Assembly (NCBI GenBank): GCA_942492115.1
Contig: CALODL010000015.1
Coordinates: 124,001 to 188,000, forward strand
Length of the DNA stretch: 64,000 nucleotides
Direction: 5' to 3'
DNA from: CALODL01 sp942492115
Lineage (GTDB): Bacteria > Planctomycetota > Phycisphaerae > UBA1845 > CAIVHJ01
The position numbers and the translations under genes are program-made. Shown here piece by piece: positions 42,656 to 52,487 of this stretch. Every line of letters starts with the position of its first letter. Positions within the stretch are counted from its first letter, which is position 1. Below the pieces are notes generated by a model, which was not told where the DNA came from, did not search any database, and saw only the letters and a list, made by a program, of their open reading frames with translations.

Positions 42656-43909
42656 CTAGGATTCACCTGAACCGCCGGTGCCCCCCCCCTGAGGGCCCTC
42701 GCCAGTACTGCCTGGCGGGCCACCGTCTTCATTTCTGCGGCCACTGCCACCACGGCGCGAACGGCGACGACGGCGGCGCTTTTTCTTGGGATCCTGCCCC
42801 TCGGGCGCCGCTCCCTCGGGTGCCGGAGACGGAGGACTCTGCCCGGATTCCGCGGTCTCTGCCCCTGAACGCCGTGTTGCCGGACGGCGGTCACGTCGTG
42901 GACGTTCGGTGGCCGGTTCTTTCGCCGGCGCCTTGGGTTGTGGCGGCCGGACACCTGCGGGCAGCACGTCCTCGATGGCCACAACGAATCGCTGACGATC
43001 CTCGGTCTCGATCTGGATGAGCTGGGTCAGGATCTGACGCGACACGACGATACCTTCACCGTGCGCAGTATTGACCGTCTTACCCACCCTGGGCAGCTTC
43101 TTGTCCAGCTCTTCGTATGAGTCGTGTTCATAGCGCAAGCAGCACTTGAGTCGCCCACAGCGACCCGACACCTTGGAGGGATCAAGGGTCGCTTTTTGGA
43201 GTTTAGCCATGCGCATGCTGATAGGCTTGAGTTTCTTGAGGAACGACTTGCAACAGCATTCTCGACCACACGTCTCGTAGTCGGCAACGAGGCGGGCCTC
43301 GTCGCGGGCACCAATCTGCCGCATTTCGATCCGTGTATGCAGTTCGTGAGCCAGATTCTTGACCAGGGCCCTGAAATCAATGCGCCCATCGGCCATGAAA
43401 TAGAAGATGATGCGTTCCCCCCCCAGCAGATGCTCGCAATCAACCAGCTTCATCGGCAGGTTGTGCTTGGCCACTTCGCGGCGACAAAAGGCCAGCTTCT
43501 CGCGGGCCTCGTCACGGAGATGCCGCTCGTCGTGCAGATCGCTGACCGTGGCTTCTCGGAGAATGCGCCCCCGCGTGTGATCGAGATAGTTCTCACCGCT
43601 GGCATGGACGTACTCCTGGATCTGCTCACGCGTGATCGACTTGGAACACCCCGTGCACGTCAGACTGACCTGTTCACCCAGTTCGATGCCACGTTCGGTC
43701 TGAATCACGACCTTGCCGCCACAGGTGAATTTCATTCCCGGCTTGTAGGAGAATTCGCCCAGGTAGCGCATATGGCCGAAGCGGACGACGGTCGAGGGGT
43801 AGATCTTCTCCAAACCGTTTCCACATTTTTCGTTGGGATCACTCGTGCACGAGGCCACGGAGTTGGTGATGACGGAGGAGACTTCTGCTATTCGCACCAT
43901 GGGGTCCAA
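42656..43909 (-). CDS. PSP1/RicT-domain protein
   Basis: 417 residues. The central part has the PSP1 Cys-rich signature (YETCGRECCCKSFLKKLKPI, then KVSGRCGRLKCCLRYEHDSY) and FYFMADGRIDFRALVKNLA seen in RicT/YaaT proteins, which help RNase Y-dependent mRNA processing and may bind an iron-sulfur cluster. A second Cys set lies at the N-terminus (CTSDPNEKC, CTGCSKS). The last 90 residues are basic and low-complexity (KKKRRRRRRSRRGG). Follows holB, as in many genomes. Confidence 0.9.
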   Translation of the reverse strand: MDPMVRIAEVSSVITNSVASCTSDPNEKCGNGLEKIYPSTVVRFGHMRYLGEFSYKPGMKFTCGGKVVIQTERGIELGEQVSLTCTGCSKSITREQIQEYVHASGENYLDHTRGRILREATVSDLHDERHLRDEAREKLAFCRREVAKHNLPMKLVDCEHLLGGERIIFYFMADGRIDFRALVKNLAHELHTRIEMRQIGARDEARLVADYETCGRECCCKSFLKKLKPISMRMAKLQKATLDPSKVSGRCGRLKCCLRYEHDSYEELDKKLPRVGKTVNTAHGEGIVVSRQILTQLIQIETEDRQRFVVAIEDVLPAGVRPPQPKAPAKEPATERPRRDRRPATRRSGAETAESGQSPPSPAPEGAAPEGQDPKKKRRRRRRSRRGGSGRRNEDGGPPGSTGEGPQGGGTGGSGES

Positions 43910-43946
43910 CCATTTGAGGGTCCAGAACTGTAACTGACCATTTATT

Positions 43947-45119
43947 TTACCCTATGGTTGCTGCCCCTCCAACTGCATGGACCGAATTGAGGCGTGCAAG
44001 CTCGATGCACAGCCCCTCGAGGACCAGAAGTACGTTGGCATTGGCCCGGAGTTCCCCCTCCGCTCTGGCTACGGCTTCGATGGCCTCACGGGCGGCACCT
44101 GCACCACATTGAGCGGCCCGCTGTGTGATTGCTTCCTGGCGTCCGCGATTGCATGTCTGACCTCCATCGAAACAGGCACAGCTGAGCACGTCGCGGTAGA
44201 ACGTCGCAATCATGGCCAGCAGTCCACGCAGCGCCTGCCGTGTGGCCTCGCCTGCGTCGATGTCCGGATTGTGCGTCTTGATCGCCTTGCCCAGCGCATC
44301 CGCCTGCTCCTGGATCGCCTTCGCTGTCGTCAGGGTGCGAACACGGTCGAGGTGCAGGAGATGCTCGACGATGGCATCGTTGGCCGGCAGGTAGCCGCCT
44401 TCGGCGATTTCCAACGCGCGGCCGAGGGAGCCCGGCTCGTGGTGCGCCGCGAACCAGACACCCGCCTCGTCCAGATCGGCGCACCGTTGTGCGATCGTCG
44501 CGCGAACGAACTCCACCGGCAACGGCCCGAAGCGCACCATCTGACACCGTGATCGTGTCGTCGGCAACATGGTCTCGAGGCCGCGGGCCAGCAGGATGAG
44601 TGTCGTTTGATCGGGCGGCTCCTCGAGCGTCTTGAGCAGCGCGTTCTGCGCCTGGATACTCAACCGTTCGGCCTCATCGACGATGAACACCTTGGCTCCG
44701 CCATACATCGCCTTCCTTGATGCCTGGGCAATGAGAAACTGGCGAATGACATCGACGCCGAGATCAACACCCTTGCGGCCGCGCACGGCCTGATCATCAT
44801 GGAAGCGGATCAATTGTCGATGGATGACATGAACGTCGGGATGGGCGGCACTGTCGCACAGCCGGCAGCCCTGGCAGCGGCCACAGCCGTCGCGCCACGT
44901 GGAGGCCGCGGGGTACTCAGGACACCCCGACCCGGCAGGCGCCTGCGGACTGGTACACATCAGCAAGCGGGCCAATCCCAGTGCGGTCCCCCGTTTTCCG
45001 ACCCCATCGGGGCCGTGGAAGATGTAAGCATGTGGCGCGCGATCCCTGGCCAATCCGCTCTGCAACAGACCATGAGCAGCAGGTTGATAGCGAATATCGA
45101 GCAGCGCCATGGTCATCAC
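43947..45119 (-). CDS. holB: DNA polymerase III delta-prime subunit
   Basis: 390 residues of the clamp-loader AAA+ family. P-loop FHGPDGVGKRGTALGLA, a Cys cluster (CGRCQGCRLCD, zinc-binding), VFIVDEAERLSIQAQNALLK (Walker B and the QNALLKTLEEPP motif) and the sensor-1 segment TTRSRCQMVRFGPL. It loads the beta sliding clamp. The start overlaps the tmk stop by 4 bp, so they are translationally coupled. Confidence 0.9.
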   Translation of the reverse strand: MMTMALLDIRYQPAAHGLLQSGLARDRAPHAYIFHGPDGVGKRGTALGLARLLMCTSPQAPAGSGCPEYPAASTWRDGCGRCQGCRLCDSAAHPDVHVIHRQLIRFHDDQAVRGRKGVDLGVDVIRQFLIAQASRKAMYGGAKVFIVDEAERLSIQAQNALLKTLEEPPDQTTLILLARGLETMLPTTRSRCQMVRFGPLPVEFVRATIAQRCADLDEAGVWFAAHHEPGSLGRALEIAEGGYLPANDAIVEHLLHLDRVRTLTTAKAIQEQADALGKAIKTHNPDIDAGEATRQALRGLLAMIATFYRDVLSCACFDGGQTCNRGRQEAITQRAAQCGAGAAREAIEAVARAEGELRANANVLLVLEGLCIELARLNSVHAVGGAATIG

Positions 45120-45796
45120 CCGTCGGAAAAGCGCGTGGCCAAAGCGGCCATGACGTCTTCATGGACCGCGGCAGAATCTCGCTGGGCGTCGATCACCTCA
45201 ACCGGACGCGGGTAGTGTTCCGCCAGCGTCAGAAAGGTCTTGCGCACCCGACGGTGGAACTCGAGCGGTCGCGCCTCCATCGCATCGGTCACCGCGTCCT
45301 CGAACATGCTGTGCTGCCCGACTGAGGCTTTGCGATTGCGTCCCGACTGGCTGGCGGTCCGCCCGGTCCGTTCGAAGCCGGTTGCAATATCGACATCCAG
45401 AACGATGGTCACGTCCGGCCAGGTAGAACCGATGGCGAACGGCGCGACCTCGAGCACACGAGCAAGATCGAAGCCCGCCGCGACCTGATACGCACAGGTC
45501 GACGACACGAATCGGTCACACAGCACCACCTTGCCCTCGGCCAATGCGGGATCGATGATCTCGGCGACGAGTTGCGCCCGGCTGGCCATGAACAGGAGGG
45601 TTTCGCAACGAACATCCATCCCCGACAGGTCATAGTCGAGCAGGATGTGGCGGATGCGATCACCAATAACGCTACCGCCGGGGTCTTTGCATAATACGAC
45701 GTCCAAGCCGCGCTCTTCGAGGCAAGCGCCGACCATGTCGCGCTGCGTCGTCTTTCCACAGCCATCCGGGCCATCGAAGACGATGAACTTTCCCAC
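45116..45796 (-). CDS. tmk: dTMP kinase
   Basis: 226 residues from a GTG giving VGKFIVFDGPDGCGKTTQ; the frame continues to 45988 without family similarity, and other starts (for example ATG near 45904) cannot be ruled out. The P-loop GPDGCGKTT, the DRF motif in VVLCDRFVSSTCAYQ and the lid segment with GRTASQSGRNR are present. It phosphorylates dTMP for DNA synthesis. First gene of the operon with holB. Confidence 0.88.
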   Translation of the reverse strand: MGKFIVFDGPDGCGKTTQRDMVGACLEERGLDVVLCKDPGGSVIGDRIRHILLDYDLSGMDVRCETLLFMASRAQLVAEIIDPALAEGKVVLCDRFVSSTCAYQVAAGFDLARVLEVAPFAIGSTWPDVTIVLDVDIATGFERTGRTASQSGRNRKASVGQHSMFEDAVTDAMEARPLEFHRRVRKTFLTLAEHYPRPVEVIDAQRDSAAVHEDVMAALATRFSDG

Positions 45797-46162
45797 AAGA
45801 TTGTTCAATTCCAGGCTCAACTTCCGTGTTCTCGATTCTGGGATTGGGAGGACGACCGTTGCGCCGATGCAACCAGGCTCCGGGTCGAAACATAGCAGAC
45901 CCATGGGCGAGAAAAAAGGACCCCGGCGCATGCGACCAGGAACCGGTATTGTGCGCGTGACCGCGTGCGCTGCGGAATTTTCACCCATGGAACTGTGAAT
46001 ACACTGAGGTCATCCGGGTGATGAATGACCCCGCGATGCTGAAACCCGAACCATGCGCCCGAAAGGACAATCACACCATCCATTTCTCGTGCGCCACGGG
46101 CACTCCCGGCGGTCCTCGTCGGTAATCTTGCAGCCTGCAACCTCGGCTATTAACATCATCCA

Positions 46163-47167
46163 TTGATGAATATCACCAGCATCCGGGTCCGGGACATCGA
46201 GAATCGCTGGGAGTCCCTGCCGTTGGCTGTGCAAGCCGTGGCGCGATGGGCGGGTGTCGAACTCCACTTCCGTTCACTCAATGCCGCACTCGGCCTGTCC
46301 TTTGCCATAACGGCCCCGATGAGCCGTGGCCTCAGTCTATCCTGGTGGATGACACTCGCCCGCGACGCATTCCTCGAGGACACCGCACAACACTTCGGCA
46401 TGCGTCTCCGATGCCTCGATCCCCCCTCACAGATCACGCCGGGCACTCTCGAGCACACCGCGTGGTTCGACGCACATGCCCGCCCACAAGTGGCCGCGGC
46501 CCTCGAAGACAACAGGCCGGTCATGGCCTGGCGCGGATGGCCGGACTACCACGCACACCTGTGGGGCGTCATCGTCGATTTTGATGGTGGACCCGTGGGA
46601 TTCCGAGGTACGACGATGTGGGCTCACGGTGCCCTGTTGCCACTCACGACGCCGCCGCGCAGACTGTTCTTCGTCGAGTCGGCGGAACCCCGCGCCCCCG
46701 ACCCGGATGTCCTCCTGCGCTTCGCTCTGCGTAACATCCGTTGCATGATGCACAACGATCTGCCGGTGCGCTACGACGCCGTCACCGGCCTGGCGGCGTA
46801 CGAGCGCTGGCTCGAATGGCTCAGCGAAACGGGCGGTGCCCATGACCAGGGTGATCGCAGCCACAACTCTCACTATCAAATGGCCCGCTTTGTCACGCAC
46901 AATCGTGAATCAGCGGTCCGTTTCATCGAGCACTACAAGGATGGGTTTCACGACGACATCCAGCCGTACCTCGAAGCCATGCATGCCGACTGCAAGGGAA
47001 CCATACAGGCCCTCAGCACGAGCCTCGATCTCCGCGCGGTCGAAGTCCTGTACCGCTCACCCGATGGCCGCGACGCCCTGTCCGCCGGTGTGACCGCCGC
47101 CAAGGATTTTCTGGCCGCCCAGATCCGTACCGTGGATCATCTGGTGGAGCAGATGGGCTTGTCTTGA
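46163..47167 (+). CDS. Hypothetical protein, possible BtrH/DUF4872-like fold
   Basis: 334 residues, not firmly recognised. The N-terminal 180 residues alternate strand and helix with DAHARPQVAAALEDNRPVMA followed by DYHAHLWGVIVDF, an arrangement reminiscent of butirosin BtrH N-terminal or C39-peptidase-like folds. The C-terminal half is helical (FVTHNRESAVRFIEHYKDGF). I would not assign a function. It lies alone between the tmk operon and ligA, convergent with ligA. Confidence 0.6.
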   Translation: MMNITSIRVRDIENRWESLPLAVQAVARWAGVELHFRSLNAALGLSFAITAPMSRGLSLSWWMTLARDAFLEDTAQHFGMRLRCLDPPSQITPGTLEHTAWFDAHARPQVAAALEDNRPVMAWRGWPDYHAHLWGVIVDFDGGPVGFRGTTMWAHGALLPLTTPPRRLFFVESAEPRAPDPDVLLRFALRNIRCMMHNDLPVRYDAVTGLAAYERWLEWLSETGGAHDQGDRSHNSHYQMARFVTHNRESAVRFIEHYKDGFHDDIQPYLEAMHADCKGTIQALSTSLDLRAVEVLYRSPDGRDALSAGVTAAKDFLAAQIRTVDHLVEQMGLS

Positions 47168-47240
47168 CCTGAGGCCCACCAGCCGACGACGCCATCATCG
47201 TGCAGACACCTGCGGTTGAGGCCCACATCCATTACGTGAC

Positions 47241-49253
47241 TCAACGCGGTTGCCCGAAGCGTTCGATAAAAGCCTGTTCGTCGAGCGTCTCGACCTTGAG
47301 TTTCTCGGCTTTCTCCAGCTTGGATCCGGCCTTGTCACCGTACACCACAAAGGTCGTCTTCTTGCTCACCGACGACGACGTCTTACCGCCCAGATGTTTG
47401 ATGTAGTTCTCGATGTCCTTGCGGCCGAAGTGCTCCAGTGTGCCGGTGACGACGACGGTGGCGCCTTTGAGCGGACCGTCGGCATCGACGGTCGATCGCG
47501 GTTGGATCATGTTGACACCGACTGCGCGGAGGTCGGCGATGATCGCCTGACCGGCGGGGCTGTCGAAGAACGCCCGCAGACTCGTGGCCAACTCGGGCCC
47601 CACGCCATCGATGCTTTGAAGTTCCTCGGCCGTCATGGCCATGAGGCGGTCGATGTCGCCGGCGGCGTCAGCTACAAGACCCGCTGTCGTGGCGCCGATG
47701 TGCTGGATATTGATCGAAGCAAGGACCCGTTCGAGCGGACGTGACTTGCTCGCAGCGATACCGGTGAGCAACGCATCGATGCTTTTTTCGCCGTAACCCT
47801 TCATCTCGATCATCTGCTGGCGCTGACTATCGAGACGATAGAGATCCGCGTAGCTGACAATGAGCTGCTCCGCCAGAAGTTGATCGATCATTGCCGGCCC
47901 GGCACCGTCGATATCCATCTGACCACGCCCGCAGAAAAAGACCAGCCGTTCGCGCATCTTCGCCGGACACGCGCTGTTCGTGCACCGCAGATAGACGCCG
48001 CCCTCGTCCTGAACCACTGCTTGCGCGCACGACGGGCATTTTGTCGGCGGTTTCGTGCGGCGGGCGCCGCGTTTGCGTTTGCCCTTGACCACCTCGACGA
48101 CCTGCGGAATGATCTCGCCGGCCTTCTCGACGATCACCGTGTCACCAACGCGAACATCCAGTCGCTCCACCTGATCGAAGTTGTGCAGGCTGGCGCGTTT
48201 GACGGTGGTACCGGCAAGCAGAACGGGCTCGAGGTCAGCAACCGGCGTGACGGTACCGAGCTTGCCGACCTGCAGACTGATGTCATGCACGACGGTCTGT
48301 GCTTGTTCGGCGGCAAACTTGTAAGCGATACACCAGCGCGGATACTTGCTCGTTTCTCCCAGGATGTCGCGTTGTGCACAATCATCGATCTTGATGACCA
48401 GGCCATCCATCAGAAAATTGACATCGTGCCGCCGTGTATCCCACTCGTGCACGACCTCGAGCACCGCATCGATTCCGCCTGCTTTGACCGCGTACGGGCT
48501 CGCCGGAATGCCCCACCTGCCAAGCAGGTCGAGCATGACCGAATGCGTATCGAAAACGGCCCCGACGATCTGACCAAAACCGTGGGCCACGAACGACAAC
48601 CCACGGTCAGCGATTCCGCTGGGATCGAGTTGCTTGAGTGTACCGGCCGTTGCGTTCCGCGGGTTGGCAAAGGGTGCCTCGCCCGCATCGACGCGCCGGG
48701 CATTACACTTCTGGAAATCAGTGAGGGGCCAGTAGATTTCGCCGCGGACTTCGAGCACCGCCGGAACGTCGTCACCCCACAGGCGCAACGGAATGGCTCG
48801 GATGGTCCTGGCCGTGTGGGTGATGTCGTCGCCCACACGACCGTCCCCGCGCGACGCGACGAGGGTCAGGCGGCCGTCCTCATATCTGATCGAGGCGGCC
48901 ACGCCGTCGACTTTGGGGTCGATCATGTAGGCATATGACTGGTCCTCGAGAATCTTGCGCACGCGGCCGTCGAACTCCCGCAGCGCATCCGCGCTATAGG
49001 TGTTGTCCACCGACAGCATCGGGACGGCGTGCGTGACGTGCTCGAATCCTTCGATCGGCACCCCACCGACCCGTTGGGTCGGCGAATCGGAACGCACCAG
49101 CTCGGGATGGGCCTCCTCGAGCTCGCGCAACTGACGCATGAGCGCGTCGTATTCGCGATCGGAAATCGTCGGCCTGGCGCGCACGAAGTAGTCATAATCG
49201 TGCTTGCGCAGCTGCTCGCGGATCTGTTCAACGCGTCGCGCCGGGTCGGGCAT
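47241..49253 (-). CDS. ligA: NAD-dependent DNA ligase
   Basis: 670 residues from ATG 49253, which has AGGAG 10 bp upstream (an upstream GTG would add six). Domain order: Ia (HDYDYFVRARPTISDREYD), adenylation with the nucleophilic Lys in IDPKVDGVAASIRY (about residue 114), OB fold, the four-Cys zinc finger (CPSC and CTNSAC), helix-hairpin-helix repeats and a C-terminal BRCT domain (GATVVVTGTLEHFGRKD). All active-site motifs are present. It seals nicks in replication and repair. Confidence 0.97.
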   Translation of the reverse strand: MPDPARRVEQIREQLRKHDYDYFVRARPTISDREYDALMRQLRELEEAHPELVRSDSPTQRVGGVPIEGFEHVTHAVPMLSVDNTYSADALREFDGRVRKILEDQSYAYMIDPKVDGVAASIRYEDGRLTLVASRGDGRVGDDITHTARTIRAIPLRLWGDDVPAVLEVRGEIYWPLTDFQKCNARRVDAGEAPFANPRNATAGTLKQLDPSGIADRGLSFVAHGFGQIVGAVFDTHSVMLDLLGRWGIPASPYAVKAGGIDAVLEVVHEWDTRRHDVNFLMDGLVIKIDDCAQRDILGETSKYPRWCIAYKFAAEQAQTVVHDISLQVGKLGTVTPVADLEPVLLAGTTVKRASLHNFDQVERLDVRVGDTVIVEKAGEIIPQVVEVVKGKRKRGARRTKPPTKCPSCAQAVVQDEGGVYLRCTNSACPAKMRERLVFFCGRGQMDIDGAGPAMIDQLLAEQLIVSYADLYRLDSQRQQMIEMKGYGEKSIDALLTGIAASKSRPLERVLASINIQHIGATTAGLVADAAGDIDRLMAMTAEELQSIDGVGPELATSLRAFFDSPAGQAIIADLRAVGVNMIQPRSTVDADGPLKGATVVVTGTLEHFGRKDIENYIKHLGGKTSSSVSKKTTFVVYGDKAGSKLEKAEKLKVETLDEQAFIERFGQPR

Positions 49254-49307
49254 GGCCGTGTACTCCTGCACGGATCATGCGATCCGAGTGACGACATGCC
49301 GGGCTGC

Positions 49308-49550
49308 TCAATGATCGGTGCCCTTGATCCCGTTCTTGTATTGCTGCGATGTGACCTTGGAGACCTCGGAGTTTTGCAGATTGACCTTGTCACCGGTGCG
49401 GCCGTCTTTGAACTCGACTGCGCCACTACCCTTGCGACTGATCTGCTGCGCGTAGTATGTCTTTCCGGTGCTGGGGTCGTGAATCATGTAGTGCTGACAG
49501 CCGCTCAGCGCGGCACAGAACAATACGAGACACAGGATTCGCTTGATCAT
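49308..49550 (-). CDS. Small YgdI/YgdR-like lipoprotein
   Basis: 80 residues. Lipoprotein signal with lipobox LSGC at residues 15-18, then a single small SH3-like domain (YMIHDPSTGKTYYAQ, VEFKDGRTGDKVNLQNSEV) as in the DUF903 family. Function unknown, probably attached to a membrane. Lies between ligA and ndk on the same strand. Confidence 0.8.
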   Translation of the reverse strand: MIKRILCLVLFCAALSGCQHYMIHDPSTGKTYYAQQISRKGSGAVEFKDGRTGDKVNLQNSEVSKVTSQQYKNGIKGTDH

Positions 49551-49586
49551 GATCGACCTCTCGATAGGGACAGGTGTCGTGCCTGT

Positions 49587-50048
49587 TTACGCTTCGCCTT
49601 CCTTGAAGATCCAGCCGTGCGCCGGCTTATCGTAGTTGAGCACCTCGGCCGGGGTGAAGTACAGCGCCACCTCGTGCTCTGCGGTCTCGGGTGCGTCACT
49701 GCCGTGAATCAGGTTGTAGGTCTTGCTCGCACCGTAGTCTCCGCGAATGGTACCGGGTTCGGCCTCGAACCCGAATGTCTTGCCCATCATTTTGCGACAG
49801 ATCTCGATCGCCCGCTGCCCACGGATGGCCAGCAGGACGACCGGCCCCGAAGTGATGTACTCGATCAACCCCGGATAAAACGGTTTGCCCTTGTGCGGGG
49901 CGTAATGCTTCTCAGCCAGTTCCTGGCTGATCCGCATCAGTTTCATGCCGGCAATGGTCAACCCCTTGTTCTCGAAACGCTGGACGATTGCACCGATCAA
50001 TCCGCGCTGTACCGCGTCCGGCTTGACGATGATGAGTGTAGTCTCCAC
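49587..50048 (-). CDS. ndk: Nucleoside diphosphate kinase
   Basis: 153 residues, full length. It exchanges phosphate between nucleoside di- and triphosphates through the phospho-His in NLIHGSDAPETAEHE (about residue 118). N-terminal ETTLIIVKPDAVQRGLIG and RGDYGASKTYN are also characteristic. Downstream of cysK on the same strand. Confidence 0.96.
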   Translation of the reverse strand: METTLIIVKPDAVQRGLIGAIVQRFENKGLTIAGMKLMRISQELAEKHYAPHKGKPFYPGLIEYITSGPVVLLAIRGQRAIEICRKMMGKTFGFEAEPGTIRGDYGASKTYNLIHGSDAPETAEHEVALYFTPAEVLNYDKPAHGWIFKEGEA

Positions 50049-50139
50049 GGCAAAGTCCTCCGGGCCGCCGGGCCCTGTTCATGCTGATCTCGGGATGCGT
50101 CGGGCCGCACGGGCCCGAACGACAGGAGGGGTAGTGTAG

Positions 50140-50175
50140 AAAAAAAGGGGACGGACACCAAGAGTGCCCGTCCCC
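50140..50175 (-). terminator. Rho-independent terminator after cysK
   Basis: On the minus strand a GGGGACGG...CCGTCCCC stem (50147-50154 with 50168-50175, 13-nt loop) is followed by a run of seven T, 20 bp after the cysK stop codon. This is a textbook intrinsic terminator. Confidence 0.85.
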
Positions 50176-50194
50176 TGGAAGAACGAATCGATGC

Positions 50195-51139
50195 TCAGCT
50201 CTGGTCGAACAGCGGGGTCGAGAGGTAGCGTTCCCCGGCACTGGCGAGGATGGCAATGATCATCTTGCCTTTGTTTTCCGGCATTTTGGCGACCTCGTTG
50301 GCTGCACACAGGGCCGCCCCGGACGAAATCCCGCACAGGATACCCTCTTCGCGACTGGCCCGCCGGGCCCAGGAGAAGGCATCGTCATTACTCACGCGAA
50401 CGACTTCGTCGACCACATCGAGATGCAGATTCTCAGGAACGAAACCCGCACCGATCCCCTGGATCTTGTGCGGTCCCGGCTTGACGGCCTGGCCGTCACG
50501 GGTCTGGGTGATCACCGGCGAATCGACCGGCTCCACCGCGTAGCATTTGAAGCCCGGCTTGCGCTCCTTGAGGACCTCGCCGACTCCCGTAATCGTACCG
50601 CCTGTGCCGACGCCCGATACCAGAATGTCGGCCTTGCCGTCGGTATCCTCCCAGATCTCGAGCGCGGTGGTCTTGCGATGGATCTCCGGGTTGGCCGGGT
50701 TCATGAATTGCTGGGGCATGAAACTGTTGGACGATTCCTCGATCATCTTGTTGGCGGCCTTGATGGCACCGGGCATGCCCTCTGCTGCCGGGGTCAGCAC
50801 GAGATCGGCCCCCAGTGCGCGCAGCAGGCTACGACGTTCGACCGACATGCTCTCGGGCATCGTCAGTGTCAACTTGTAGCCCTTCGCGGCACACACGAAC
50901 GCAAGACCCACGCCGGTATTACCCGAAGTCGGCTCGATGATCTGCGTATCCTTGGTGATCTTACCTGCGGCCTCGGCAGCCTCGATCATCGATACACCAA
51001 TGCGATCTTTGACGCTCGACAGTGGATTGAAAAACTCGAGCTTGGCGTAGATGTTGGCGTCGCCAGATACGATCCGGTTGATCTTGACCAGTGGTGTGCG
51101 ACCGATGGTCTCTGTGATGTCGTTGAACAAACGTCCCAT
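50195..51139 (-). CDS. cysK: O-acetylserine (thiol) lyase, cysteine synthase A
   Basis: 314 residues. It makes cysteine from O-acetylserine and sulfide. The PLP Lys is in PLSSVKDRIGVSMIE (about residue 44), with IEPTSGNTGVGLAF, the cofactor-phosphate loop SGVGTGGTITGVGEVL and ISSGAALCAAN. Length and motifs are standard for CysK. Ends with a strong terminator. Confidence 0.95.
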   Translation of the reverse strand: MGRLFNDITETIGRTPLVKINRIVSGDANIYAKLEFFNPLSSVKDRIGVSMIEAAEAAGKITKDTQIIEPTSGNTGVGLAFVCAAKGYKLTLTMPESMSVERRSLLRALGADLVLTPAAEGMPGAIKAANKMIEESSNSFMPQQFMNPANPEIHRKTTALEIWEDTDGKADILVSGVGTGGTITGVGEVLKERKPGFKCYAVEPVDSPVITQTRDGQAVKPGPHKIQGIGAGFVPENLHLDVVDEVVRVSNDDAFSWARRASREEGILCGISSGAALCAANEVAKMPENKGKMIIAILASAGERYLSTPLFDQS

Positions 51140-51333
51140 GGCTGGTTTTCCTCAGTTGCATAGACAGCAAAGACTTCCGCGGTGGAGGGCAATATAGAAA
51201 AGGACAACGGTCCTTGCAAACGAGTCGACACACTCTACGGACATATAACGGGTTCCGCACGCCCACCTTACGCCTTGGGCGGCCCACCCCTCAGACCCAA
51301 CTGCCCCAAGACCCTGGGCATGCGGTCCACGCG

Positions 51334-52362
51334 TCACGCACCGACGTATCGGGCGTAGATCGACTTGGCCTCTTCGGTCTGCGGCGTGCCTTTGATGATG
51401 GCCCGACCGCTCGAAAATACAGTGATTTCGTGTTTTCCAATCTGCACCTGCAGGAGGTGCTCGTTGTGGTGCAGCGACCCGGTAGCCAACGGGCCGAGCT
51501 TGGCTGCCAGTGTGGCCAGGTCGATGGCCGTGCCACCGCGCGGGACGATCTGCACGGCATTGCGCCCACACAGTGCCGTTGCCCGCTGGCCTGCGCGGCC
51601 ATCGAGGTATTCGAAGCTGCGCTGTGCACAACACGGGCAGTGCTCGGCATCAGGAGTGTCACCAACGTTCAAACGGATCCAGCGACCGCTCCACACATCG
51701 AGTTGCACCAACCCCGGCGACACGACATCCGCGTGCCCCGTCAGTATCTTGAGGGCCTCGACGGACTGCAGGCTGGCAACGATGTTGACCACCGGCCCGA
51801 GCACACCAGCCGTATCACATGAGGGGGACAACTCGGCAGGCGGGGCCTCCGCGAAGACGCAGCGCAAACACGGTGTACGGCCTGGGACGACGGCCATGAC
51901 CAGGCCAGTGGCTGAGACGCACGCCCCGTAGATCCACGGCACACCGCCTTTCACCGCGACGTCATTGATCAGATAGCGTGTGTCGAAATTGTCGGTCCCG
52001 TCGAGCAGCAACACTGAACCCTCGATCAGTGTTTCGATATTGGTGTGATTGGCATCGTCGACAACCGCCTCGACTGCGACCTCAGAATTGATGCTGGCCA
52101 GCCGTCGGCGCGCAGCCACGGCTTTGGGCAAGCGGGCGGCGACATCGTCCTCATTGAACAACACCTGACGCTGGAGATTGTTCAACTCGACAAAATCGCG
52201 ATCGACAATTCGGAGACGCCCCACGCCGGCACGCACCAGCGTCTCGGCGAGCACGCTGCCCAGCGCGCCGCAACCGACCAGGGTGACCTGAGTAGCCCGC
52301 AGTGCGCGCTGGCCCTCCTCTCCGATGGGCTTGAACAGGATCTGGCGTGAATAACGGTCCAT
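51334..52362 (-). CDS. moeB: MoeB/ThiF-family adenylyltransferase with extra C-terminal domain
   Basis: 342 residues from ATG 52362 (MDRYSRQILF, the usual family start). It activates the C-terminal glycine of a ubiquitin-like sulfur carrier with ATP. Motifs: VTLVGCGALGSVLAE (nucleotide), IVDRDFVELNNLQRQ, DGTDNFDTRYLIND, the zinc Cys pairs CLRC and CPCC, and PGLVQLDVWSGRWIRL. The C-terminal 90 residues (LCGRNAVQIVP to GRAIIKGT) form an additional small domain seen in several MoeB/ThiF relatives. Whether the partner is MoaD or ThiS cannot be told. Divergent from lipA. Confidence 0.88.
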   Translation of the reverse strand: MDRYSRQILFKPIGEEGQRALRATQVTLVGCGALGSVLAETLVRAGVGRLRIVDRDFVELNNLQRQVLFNEDDVAARLPKAVAARRRLASINSEVAVEAVVDDANHTNIETLIEGSVLLLDGTDNFDTRYLINDVAVKGGVPWIYGACVSATGLVMAVVPGRTPCLRCVFAEAPPAELSPSCDTAGVLGPVVNIVASLQSVEALKILTGHADVVSPGLVQLDVWSGRWIRLNVGDTPDAEHCPCCAQRSFEYLDGRAGQRATALCGRNAVQIVPRGGTAIDLATLAAKLGPLATGSLHHNEHLLQVQIGKHEITVFSSGRAIIKGTPQTEEAKSIYARYVGA

Positions 52363-52487
52363 GGCTGGGTGACCTCCTGATCGTCGAACTCTCGCACAGT
52401 GGCCGGGTCCAGTCCAGCAGGACTGCCTGAAGCCAGTCCTGTGGTTTCTGGCTCGAACCCGTCTCATCAACTATCATCTGGCGTCTC